Source of the DNA: Wuchereria bancrofti
Lineage: Eukaryota > Nematoda > Chromadorea > Rhabditida > Onchocercidae
Direction: 5' to 3'
DNA: 64,000 bases
Assembly: GCA_005281725.1 (NCBI GenBank)
Contig: SSBO01000012.1
Location: 21,592,779 to 21,656,778, forward strand
The translations under genes and the position numbers were made by a program. Below the pieces are notes generated by a model, which saw only the letters and a list, made by a program, of their open reading frames with translations, ran no database searches and had not been told where the DNA came from. Of the stretch, positions 14,337-25,900 are shown piece after piece. How positions within the stretch are numbered: the first letter of the stretch is position 1; each line of letters opens with the position of its first letter.

Positions 14337-14528
14337 TTAGATGATGAAATGCTCAATTCCAAGAAAGTTTTTCCGAAGAAATTTATCATTTATCATTATT
14401 AAATATTCGAGGTTTTGATTTGATGTATTATCAAAGATATTCCATAAATCTTCAGTAATCAAAAAACGGGAAGAGATATAATTTAGTTGCTTATTATCAA
14501 TTTTTATCAAAATCACAAATGACTTCAT
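14337..14528 (-). CDS. Possible small hypothetical protein, 63 aa
   Basis: An uninterrupted ATG-to-stop frame whose composition is less biased than its neighbours (it contains Trp, Gly, Arg, Asp and Glu, with motifs such as RFLITEDLWNIFDNTSN). I see no clear splice acceptor or spliced-leader site upstream, no homologue that I recognise, and no adjoining exon. In an AT-rich genome a frame of this length can arise by chance, so this is only a candidate. Confidence 0.15.
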   Translation of the reverse strand: MKSFVILIKIDNKQLNYISSRFLITEDLWNIFDNTSNQNLEYLIMINDKFLRKNFLGIEHFII

Positions 14529-16004
14529 TTTAGCTTATCGTTATTTTCACTATCACAGAAATTTATAAGCATAATTTTTGTTAGCACTAAATGTAAATTT
14601 AGTATTTTTGTCATTTAATAATTATTTGAATTTTTTCATTGGTTTAAATTTGAAGTAAAACTTTATGCAATATTTATTACTACTGTTAAGGATGACAATT
14701 TAGAAGGTAAACAAAAATATTTGGAATTTTATTCTGGAATGGAAAGCAGTTCCCGAGAGTGCAATTTACTTTTGTTGTTCATGAAAATATCATGGGAAAA
14801 AAAGTGAATGGTTTGAGAATTGAAGCAGTTTTTTTTTTTTTGTTTTGTTTTTTATTTTACTTTTTTTTTTTCATGAATATATTGAAAGCAATGATGAATC
14901 TTAGGCTCTCTTAGCATACCAACTGGCCAAGGCTTGTCTTGTCAAGCTTTTATTTAGGACTTTCAGAATATGAAAAAATGCCTATGATTCTTCTTATCGA
15001 ATTTCATTTGGGAAATGTTTTCTGCTAATGTCAATAAGAAAGAATTTGAGAGTTGTCGAGAATGATAGAACAATTTCACTTTTTCGGACATATTTACCAA
15101 TCATTTTCTTTTTTTTTTCACTCTTTAAATTTCAATAAACTAAAAGATTTTTCCATCAAAAGATTATTTATAATTGTCATTGTGACCTTGTCAATTACAT
15201 CCACTAACTCATTTATCAGCAAAAGAAGTATGACAGATCAAAAATATTCGGAAATATTTGCATGATCAATGAAAAACATTTCAACCAATTTTAATATATT
15301 CTTCATCTTTTCAAACACTTTCGAAAATCCATTGGGATTTTCGAAAGTTGTTCAATACCAATGGATTTTTTCTTTTTTTTAAAAAGAAAGTTTTACTAAG
15401 TTGAAGTTGAATTGCACAAGCATGGAAATTCCCTGGATTATAGCATAAATTAGAAAGGAAATTTAATTGTTTTTTTTTTTTTTTTTGTATTTCTAAATTC
15501 CAATTCTATTCTTTTTGCCGTTTTCTTTTTTTGTTCCAATCTGCAAGATGAGCTTTCTATGATCAAAAAATATTATTTACAATTGAATCTCTTAAGTCCC
15601 CATTCTCTGATTCATTTAAATTCGAATTTTGTTTTTCGATTTTAAACATTTGCTTATAAAATTTGTTTCTTTTCTTTTCGTTTCATCTCTCAATCATTGG
15701 GCAATTAAGATCAAATAAATAAATAAATATTCAATTTGTATTTTATTAGAAAATAATTTTTTAACAAAATATTAAATTATAAAAAGGCTAGTAGTACAGT
15801 TATTGATATTTAGCATAAAGCTTTATTCTTTTAGCGATAAAAGCATATCAATGCTATTGCATTATATATCTAATATCCAATTTTGCGTTATTGTTTCAAA
15901 TATCCATCATTCTTTGCTTTCCATTTGCCATTTGCTATCTATTCGTCACAAGAAATTATTCTAATTTTTATTCGTGTTATCAAAATAATATTGGGCATCT
16001 TTTA

Positions 16005-16155
16005 TTACTCTTATTATTATTGTTTATTATTATTACTATTTATTATTATCATCATTATTATTTATTATTTGTTATTATTATCATTATTATTATTATTATT
16101 TATTATCATTATTGTCATTGATAACAAAAATAATAATTGTTGTTATTGTTATTAC
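16005..16155. repeat. TTA/ATT trinucleotide-rich microsatellite
   Basis: An imperfect run of TTA, ATT and TCA-type trinucleotides, which produces Leu/Ile/Tyr-rich open frames in several phases. It sits about 400 bases upstream of the start of the gene at 16546. Confidence 0.8.
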
Positions 16156-16539
16156 TATTTTTATTGTCACACAAACACTGTGACACTAATTTTTTCCTCC
16201 ATTGTAATATCAAATATTTTGAATTAAAAAAAATGAAGAAACTGGTAAAACAGAAACAATTTTTTCACTTCTCAGCACATATAACACGGCTATATCGCCA
16301 AAAATTTTTTTTTTCTTATCTATATTAAAATTTATTTCATAATTTTATATTTTATGCTCAGATTTTTAAATAACAATAATATTAATGAGTTTTTTTTTTT
16401 TTGAATTTCCACGTGGCATACCTAAATTAGTTTCTGTTAGAAATATCGGGAAAGAATGATATGTTTTAGAAAGTGCCAAAATGTGCTCTGTTAGCTTAAT
16501 TCTGAAGAAGTGGAATTATTTGGAAAGGCTAACTAATTT

Positions 16540-16542
16540 CAG
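16540..16542 (+). promoter_or_regulatory. Possible trans-splice acceptor
   Basis: The sequence AATTTCAG ends at 16542, three bases before the ATG at 16546. An acceptor with no upstream donor directly before a start codon is typical of spliced-leader addition in nematodes. Inference from position and consensus only. Confidence 0.45.
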
Positions 16543-16545
16543 ACA

Positions 16546-19091
16546 ATGCGAAATACAGTGGTTGTGAGTGATGATCATTCATATGGAAAGCCACCTGCTG
16601 CTACTTCGTTCGTTCGCACCTGTAAATTCTTTAATAATTTTCATTTTTCGAACATCTAAACAAGTTATTAACTTATAAACAAATTAAGTCATCTAGATTT
16701 GTTTAAATGATCAAAGTTTACTTATGTCAAAAATTGCAACACTTATTCTATCTCCGAATAACTTCACAATTCTCATCCATTCAACGCCTTTTAATTCATA
16801 TTCCAGAATTGAAAAATGTAAAATGCAAATTTAGGAAAGGAAAAATATAAAACATGAAAATATACTTACAGTATTATGTGGTGCTCCTTTATTTTCGGAT
16901 CCGAAATGTCGTCCTTCCGGTAAACTGAAGTCAGCACAATTTTGTAATTATATGCCATTAACATCACATTTCAAGGAAGATAAAATGGAAGCATCAGCTC
17001 AAGAATCTTCTGCAATAGCAAGCAATATTCATAAAAATCAACCATCTGTTTTGGTAAAGATGTACCAGGTTGACATCAATTTGACAATTAATTCATTAAT
17101 TGACAATTAATTCATTATTTGTCATAAAAAACAAGATATAATGCAATTGTATAAGGTTGTGATAAGGTTGAAATGTATGTTTTTCCACAAATAGATGAAT
17201 TCCTTTTGAAAAATATTTTTGAATAGTTGAAAAGATTCTAAGATCAGATAGTTTAATCTGAAAAACAAAAATACTTGAAATTTTTTGTTGACTGAAACGG
17301 AATGGATGAGATGTTGTACTGAAGCACTATATGATATAATAGAGATAATTGGGCAAGTTTAATCTTATTGCAGGATGGTTACAGTGGTTATAGAAGTTCA
17401 ACAAAACATTACTTTTCGGGTAGCGAGCAAAAACGGAATGAATTTACGGTTGAGGTGAACCATCGATTAGCAGCGGTTAATATTTTTCTAAGAATAGTGA
17501 ATGCTAATTAATTCTTCCAGAAAGGATGCTTAAATGAAAGAAGCATAGAGTAATGATTAAATATTAAATTTCTCAAACCTTCAATGTATTTTATAAAATA
17601 TCTATTTATCATATTATACCTTTCATTTTTTTGAGACAATTCGTAAGACATTAAGTAAAATTAATAATCGAAAAATGTAATAATAATAATAATAATAATG
17701 ATTGGCAATGTTCAATGATATAAAGAAATAATTTAGAAAAGTGACTTCTATGAGTTAGATCACGTGCAACAATATTACGAAAAGCTTATGTGTCAATTAA
17801 CAATGAGCAATTCAACGTTGATGCGTGAAAATCAGAGGCATCAAATTCGATTCAAGGTAAGTCAATCCAAGTATATCCATTTATCTTAGCTATTTGCTTA
17901 TCAAATCAGCAATCTTATTTTTTTTTATTTTCTTGAAAGTGATTTAAATTAAAATAGAAGTAAAAAATCTGATAGTCTAGTCAAGTATACCCAATTATCT
18001 TACCTACTCAATTCGAGCCTTGCTGATTTAATCGATGGTCTTTTTTTTTTTTTTTTGAGAACAACTTAAATTGGAATGGAAATAAAAAATCTAAATTACC
18101 TTAAATAATTTCCATAGACCATTTGAAAGTGAATCGTATGCTTTGTATGTCTGAAAATAACAACTTGAAAAAATTCCGAATATTTTGAGTGCATTTAGAA
18201 GAAATGAAAAATACAATTAAAATCGATTTGCAGCAGTTAAGGATGCTTTTGGAAGATCATATTGATCACTTGAACAACATATATTTCACTTTATTTTTGA
18301 ATGGATTCAGTGCTATTCAATTTCCTGATGGTAACTCTTACACTAACATAATGTGATATTCTATCGTTACGGATAGCATATTTAGCACTCAAAGGACATA
18401 CATAAATTAGTGAGAAAGGAAATCATTTTCAAAATCTTTTAATGATTGAATCTAGGTCAAACGGTGAATCTAGCAGAATTTCAAGGCACAAAATTGAAAT
18501 TAATTCCGCGTACAGACATATTATCGGCTGATGTTTTATCAACAACAACTGATGAAGATCTCTTTACTTCTTCTCCTTATAACAGTAAAAGTTTAAATAT
18601 TCAAAATAAAAATTCAATTTCTTTCTTGAGTATCAATTATATACTATCAATGTATAATACACCCGAACTGAAAAAAATGCGCTAATTTAGATTTTGACCT
18701 TTCAACTGTTATTGCAGCAAATAAAAAATAAATATTAGAAAAGTTATCAGTACATCATTCTTTGATTTCAATGGATTATTTCTGTAACATAGTATATTTC
18801 CTTTCAGATAATGGCAGTTTCACCGATATTTCTAATATCAAAACATTCACCGAGGTATCTTTTATTCATTTCATATTTTAAAAAATTCCTCAGTGAAACA
18901 TTGATGTTCAAAAGTTTTTAAAAAGTTAGAACATCAAAAATTAATACTTTCAGGGCATGGAAACAAAGCAAAATATGGATGTTTCGTTAACTGACAGCGG
19001 TCAATCCTCCAGAAATTTCTTAATAAGCAAAGAAAATGATGATATTGAGGGTTATTTGCAATGGATGAATGGACAAACTACAATCTGGTAA
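16546..19091 (+). CDS. Unrecognised 289-aa protein, eight exons
   Basis: Exons: 16546-16621, 16872-17053, 17374-17454, 17737-17856, 18234-18330, 18456-18584, 18808-18854 and 18954-19091. The coding sum is 870 nt, phases agree at all seven junctions, and every intron is GT...AG, so a real gene is likely. I do not recognise the product. The N-terminus (MRNTVVVSDDHSYGKPPAAT) and C-terminus are polar and Ser/Asn/Thr-rich. The middle, about residues 113-180, is helical and probably coiled-coil: HVQQYYEKLMCQLTMSN, then LMRENQRHQIRFKQLRMLLE, then DHIDHLNNIYFTLFLNGFSA. No signal peptide or membrane segment is evident. Ends IEGYLQWMNGQTTIW. A cytoplasmic or nuclear scaffold is possible but unproven. 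It is convergent with the condensin gene that follows. Confidence 0.68.
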
Positions 19092-19952
19092 TTAACCTGT
19101 AAAGAGATGCTCTTTCTACCTGCACTAATTTGAAGCAGTTTAACCTCCAACTCTTCCTTCCCTTCAACTCTCGTTGATACCGCAGGAAACCCTCTAGAAG
19201 TTTGAATTTAAAGCGAATTTCAGCCAAACCTACCATATAATATTAGAAACTGAAGTAACTACACAGAAATATTTTGAGCACGAATGTCATGTTGATTGAT
19301 TTCTTATTATGACATAATGTATTAAGTGCTTAACACTTATCATTAGCAATTAAGTGCTTAACACTTATCATTACTAATGCGACAAAATCTTATTTTTGAA
19401 AAATACAGGCAAGTGGGTAGAAGAGAGAGGAACATTTTATAAATGATACTATAAAAGGTAAAAAGCAATGCGTATTTTAATTGAAACCATTTAGCATAAT
19501 TCTAGCTTCAAAAAAGTGCATTATACAGAGTGTATTTGCAGTGTTTAATGAATTAAGTTAGTTTTTTTTATTTGCTAACACTATATAATTAGTAACTGAG
19601 TGCATAATTGAGTGTTAATGTTTTAAGCAATCAAAAAAGAAGGCAGAAATAATGTATGGCTTTCCCTCACATTTCTAACTGAACACATTGCACTTTGCTA
19701 ATTCTAGTAGTTTAATTATGAACAAAATACACTTAAGCAAATTCCACAGTTGAGCGTAAACATGATTTCTCTTTATAAGGATTATTCTAGACAACTTCGA
19801 CAGGTGCAAACATTGCTTTATGAAAATTGCACTAAGAGACAACAGAAAACATTAACCTGAGATCAGCATGAAGTAGTATTACGCGAATGATCAAATGATC
19901 TAAACTTACTGTTGAATGGTTATTATCTTCATTACATAATTTAGAAAAGAAA
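19092..19952. other. Convergent 3' spacer
   Basis: This 0.86 kb lies between two convergent genes and should hold both 3' ends. I see no exon. A 28-bp direct repeat containing TAAGTGCTTAACACTTATCA occurs twice at about 19321-19376. The frame at 19953-20159 begins just outside and is only partly coding. Confidence 0.45.
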
Positions 19953-22900
19953 TCATTCATTTTCGTTATCAGCTTCTTCAATTGGTGGCACACAGGGTTG
20001 TCGAAGTTGTCGTTTTGACCCTTGAAATAGATATGTTTTTATTATTTCTAGAAAGAAAGAAATATGCAAAATACTAAATCTGGGTCCGGATAAAATAATT
20101 GTACACAACAGTAAACTAACTTTTTCGTGTTGGTGTACTTTCAATTGCTGACATATCATCGCCCAGACCGAATGTTAGCTGAAATGCAGCGCTGCTATAA
20201 GATTTTAATATGATTGTTAAAGTTTATGATTAGTGACAATCACAGACGTATTAGTACACGTCTATTACCACAACAACAATAAGCCTAATCATAAACTTTA
20301 AGACTAATACTCACCAAAAAATAAAAAAATTCATCAAAAAAAAAAAAAAAACCTCGCCGACGTTATGCTCTGGCGTTGAAATCGCTCGTACGGGTAACTC
20401 GCTTTCTTCATCTGCCTGTTCAAATTTTATTCTTTGGCTTCGTTCCTTGATTTTCATAGTAATTTCAGTTGGGGTAAAATTTTCCTTTACACTTGTCGAA
20501 GGTTGCTAAAAAAGAATCGAAATATGCGGAAAAATTATGGTCGTAAAAATATAGAAAAAAATTGTTATAGAAATTTTAAAAACTAGAGTATAAATGCACA
20601 TTATAGAACTCTTTGAACTCCCAGAAAGTTTATGAGACGCAAGAAATATATTCCGAAAGCTTTAAATAAGCTAAAAGGACAAATTAATTACTCATACCTA
20701 AATTTTCCTACGCGTAATTTACTTATCACTTACATTTACTTATAAGCGAAATGAAACTTACAACATTCTCGGCATTCTCTCCCTCGCCATCATTACTTTT
20801 CGTTTGTCCTTCCGTCAATTCCCGGTCTCTTTTATCAATGGAATCAACTAGTGGGACGTCATCTAAATGTGGCACCGATGAAATGAACACATTTTTTCTC
20901 AATTATTAAATGAATACAATTCGACCAATGTGTACTCAAAATGTAATAGCCATGAAAAGATCACATACTAACTGAAGTTTAGTGTTTCATAAATATAAAC
21001 GAGAATAATATGCAAAAACTGATGAAAATCCAAAAAACAAAGGACAATTAAAACTACCATTGTTATCTTGTTCATTTCTTTGCACTTCGGTATGTGTAGT
21101 CGTTTCTACTTCACATTTTTGCTTTCGAATTTCAGAATTTCGACCTGGTGAAGGTATCATGCCATTAGCAGCAAATGAAACCTTTCTATTTGGCAAAAAA
21201 GGTACTTCAGCCATTATATCATTGTTGTTCAAAATTTTCACCCTTTTTTCTTTTTCCTTAAACATGATATATGATACATCTTTATCAAATCAACTTGGGT
21301 TTCACTGCAAAACTTAACCGTTAATTAGGTTTTACTCTAACGACAAAAACTAAAGAAAGGGATGAAAATCATATACATCTGTATTATGCCTCACAGACTT
21401 TTTTTGGCTTACTTATTTCAATTACTCATCAGTCTTGGACCATTCCGAAAGGAAGAAAAAATATGCCTCAAGTTTTTCGAGATCAAACTTTATTTCAGCT
21501 TTTAATTGCTTGTCACCTGCCAAAAATTCGTCTAATTGCTCGCGGTGGTCTTTACATAATTCCCTAAAACAAATCTTATTAAAAAAAGAAATTACACCTG
21601 AAATTTTCTAATATAAGTAGAAAACAAGTATTGACTTCGATAACTACCTCAGAACTCTGATGATTCCAAATTCCAATTCAGGTAGGCGCTTCTCCTGTAG
21701 ATAATATTTTAGCTGTATGATGTGAGGCAAAATGGCATCGATGATACCTTTGCGGAATGCTTGTGTTACAACCTTCCTTGCTGCTTCCTAAAATTTCATT
21801 TTAATGCTTTGAATTAGTTTTATTCAAATTCCTATTCTCAGTGCAGTTTTTTCACCCTAGCAACACAACAAAAAGTAGAATGGTAAGAGAAAAATTTATG
21901 AAAGCACTACCTGAATATTTGAAGGCGGTTCATCATCATCATCATCCGCTTCTCCTGGCGATCTCTTACCCAAAGCCATAGACAATTTTATTTCCGAGCA
22001 ACACATGATCTGTCATAAGCATAGCACAATAATTACAATTTTCCATAAAGGGAGATATTCAATATGTCTTATGCATCTAACGCAGAAAAAGACCTATATT
22101 TGATAGCTTAAAGAATAAAGAAAAACAAACAAATCATACTTCGTAGCAATCTTCAAGCAAGGCTTTAACACGACGATCGTAAATGTTGAGCTCACCGTCT
22201 ACTATAGCTGAATAAACTTCCTGACCAATGCGCATTCCAATCATAAATTTGTTTTCATCATTAAATGTTTTTATCTAAACAGAACATCGATGGAAAAATG
22301 CTTCTGCACGATTTATATTATGGAACTATCATTAATGCTACCAACAACAAGATATCTGTACAACATTTGAAATTTATTTAACTCGATCTCGAACTACCAA
22401 GTACAGTTCAAAAAAGTCAAGAATTTCAAATTGAAGACATGCGAACCAACCATAAATCGGTAAAGTCTCATTCGTGCATTCTTTAATCGAAATCCTGACA
22501 AAGAACACTTTAAATCTTGCCTTTCTGTATCATCTTCCATGGCTGAAAATGAAAAAATGAACTAAATTGAACTAATTTGAATTTATCATGTAAAACCTTA
22601 CCATTAGTTGTCGCCAACCATAAACTGTGTGTGACTGAATTGAAATAAAAAACACATTCCAAGAAATGATTTACAAACATGTTCGGGAATTGTACAAGCA
22701 GCACATCAACCTAAAATAGAAGTACCATAATTTAATTTGCATAAATTATACAAGACTTGATCAGCCCTCTTTTGTTTGATCCACTTACCAAACACATCTC
22801 TGCGTATTCGCGAACCTCCTTATTTTCATCCAAAATTGTTGACACAAATCTGTACATAATCTGAAACCAATAGCAATATAAAAAAATTATTTTTTGCTTC

Positions 22901-25900
22901 CTACTATCAATAAATATATAAATCAATAAGTGTCAACAAATATATTATCTTTTAAATTAACAAATATCTGTAAAAATGTATTTTTATTCAATAATTATAT
23001 ATCACCTGCCCTGCCCAACGTACAAACTGTTCTTTGATGAGATGTGTCAATAACATTAGCGTCTGTTTTCGCACCAGCGTCGATGGGTCTTTCAGGCAAG
23101 AAGCTATGATTGCACTGTGACGGTCAACTAATAATGTGTACCTGAACAATAAGGTTGATGGACGAAATTCGAAAAAAGAACTGTGTCTTTGTAAATAACA
23201 AATGAGAAGTTAAAAATTTCTAGATTTGATAGTATACAAAATATATGATGCTCTAACAATATGTGAAATTAAAAAAAAAACCTCTTGCAAAGATCGCAAA
23301 TTACACCAACAATATTGCTTCGAACTAAGTGATTGCTGTTTACTAAAAGCTGTCGTGACAGCACTGGGACGCATTTCTTTGCTAGTTTTTCGTCCTAGAA
23401 GTTTATTAATGTCACAGTGCAAAGTATATAAACAAGAGTCACAAGAAAAAAGTGATTTCAGTTCTACTTACCTGAAGACACATTTTACCAATAGCTAAAA
23501 CTGCCTGTGCTCTTACAGCTGGAGTCAACACTTCCATGTTAACAGCATGTTGGCGCAGAAATGTAGGACCTAATCCATGACTGGTTGGTTGCGATGTTCT
23601 ACATTCTTGATTTACTGATACAGGTGCTTTCTGATTACCTTCCATATCATTATTAGGTTGACTAGAAGACTTAGAAGTTTGAAGAAAGCCAGCCGAAGAA
23701 ACACAGTGTTCATAAGAATTGCAATCCGGAACTTGTTGAACATCAGTCTGCTGTGGTTGTTGCTTTAAATTAATTTGAAATGTTACCATAAAAATTAAAT
23801 GCAACAATTACGATGTTACAGTATGACTAATCGTTTAACTTAAGTGTGCTACGTATTTCTAAATTCTTTTCCTCTTTTTTCATTCATCCATTTCTCCCTG
23901 CGACCTTTTCTCATCTCACTAAAACGAGAGTATCATGGGCCACTATGCTAACTGTAAAATTATTTTATTTGTAGAGTTGTCCCGCTCACAAAAAACATGA
24001 AGAGAATGTTTACTTTCATATCAGAACAATGAACGGCAGTTGATGGGCGTACTGAAGATGCGGCTGTCAGCGTATTGCACAAAGTACCTGAAAGTAAAGG
24101 ATCAAAAATATAAATCCTAGTAACGGTTTACATAAAACTTATACATGCTCATCTTTTTTACATAATTACTACACGGTAAAATAACAGATGATTTGCATTG
24201 CTTGACATCTCATATTTAACCTTTAATCCCTCGAAAATCTTCAGTCCCTCGAACCAATAAGGCAGTCTAAAACAGAAACAAAAATTACAATAGAGATATT
24301 GTAGGAATTCCGAAGTTTTGCAAACCTGTTTGAGTCAGCTGTTGCTGTATCACATCAGAAGCCATTATTAATTGCATAATATCAAATACTTTCGGATTTG
24401 TGCTCAATAATATCGGACTATACTGGATTGCTTCACCCAGTGAGTTTATAATTCGTACAAGAAGTTTTGTTGTTTTGTCACTGGAAATAAATTTCAGCTG
24501 GCGAAATCATACTAGTAAAAAGATTAGAGCTGAGGTTTACCTCAATCAAAAAAACTTCCATTTCATTATTTACTTCAATTTACTTACTTTTCCTGAGTAA
24601 GTGGGACTTCATCGGAACCACTGATCGGATGAAAAATGATGTTGTTTAAAATTTTAAGTGATTTATCCATCAAAATGCGGTTAAATTCCAACATCTGCTT
24701 AGCACCTGTGCTATCTTCGCCAATACCCTTACATAGACGGGCAAATGCGTAGTAAACGTGGGCGATGTGACCTTCGTTGACGCTAAAACTCAAAATTCTA
24801 ATTCTTCAAATCTGAACTAAAGCAAAATTCCAAATATTAGCGACATGAATACAGTTATTTTCTAAATAACTTTATCAGCTGTACCTGAATTCAGTTAGCT
24901 TTGTACTGAAATTCTCAATAAGTTGGTTTCGACTCGCTTCATTTATACGGTCAGCGCAGCGCGCAATAACTTCGGCAACGTAACCAACTAAATTACTTTC
25001 ATCACTTTCATTTAGCGTATACCAGAAACGAACCGCTTGAGACCCATCAATCTAAATCAAATTTAAAAATAATATATGAAAAAAGTTGCTATTTCTAAAG
25101 CATTCATTTCTAACACTAATTTTTGCCAGATCATAAAAAATCTGAAATTGGAGGAAGTTAGAAGGTTCGAACAAGTACCTTGAACACATTGCTTAAAAAA
25201 TTCAGTAACATCCAAACAATATTCACATTCTTTAAGTCGTCACACTTCTTTAACAAGCTTTCATTGGCGCATTCTGTTAACTCTCCTTCTTTCGCCTGGT
25301 GAAGTAAAGAGCGTAATAATAAGCGCCTGTAATAAAAAACTCGAAAACGCATGAAAGCAGATTAAGATAATAATTTAAAAATTAGGATTTTTAAATTTTG
25401 TTGAAAAAGTTGAAAGAATGGAGAAGGCCTGGTATAAAAATTACATTAAGCCCTTCCCTTCTCTCTCACTCTTTCAACTGGTATAAAGTTGAGCGAACAC
25501 AACAGCCAGATGAAAAAATATAATAAAATTATTAAATGAAATTCAATAAAGAAGGAAATTTTATGATGAGGACCTATGATCAACTTCCTGTTCCACTGCT
25601 TCCAAAATACGCCAAACAAAAGGTGTCGTGTCTTCTAGAGCAGGCAAAATAAGTGTTTCCTGCAGTGTTTTTTCATTTAATTAGAACATAAGGTAAGCAT
25701 AAGATTTCTTAAAATTACATGGACAATTCGGATATTCCCTCGGATATGTAGAAATTTGCATAATTTCGACATTGAATTTGTACTTAACAAATTGAAGGAA
25801 CAGACTTGAAAATTGAAACTTACCAAAACTAATTTGGATGCTAATTGTACAACCGATTGCTCACGATCATTAATTAGAGGCAGAACTGATGTAAGCCAAA

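Larger units (their letters stand above)
8540..16545. other. Gene-poor AT-rich region of about 8 kb
   Basis: No supportable multi-exon gene was found. Contents: long A/T runs throughout; a 316-base gap at 10583-10898; a (TC)n microsatellite at about 11125-11153; four-base ATGA-type repeats near 12040-12085; and a long TTA/ATT-rich microsatellite at about 16005-16155. Open frames at 13744-13977 and 15883-16227 are Phe/Ile/Tyr-rich translations of these simple sequences. A minus-strand frame at 14337-14528 is described separately. Confidence 0.5.

Noticed and set aside
15883..16227. Overlapping Leu/Ile/Tyr-rich frames of 76-114 codons
   Set aside because: They are translations of a TTA/ATT microsatellite in several phases, with no splice or start context.
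23226..23498. Plus-strand 90-codon frame
   Set aside because: Shadow of the condensin exon at 23282-23394, which has clear family similarity on the minus strand.
24221..24266. Candidate 46-base condensin exon with AG and GT borders
   Set aside because: Including it shifts the frame to an early stop. The exons at 24326-24480 and 24014-24087 join in phase without it.
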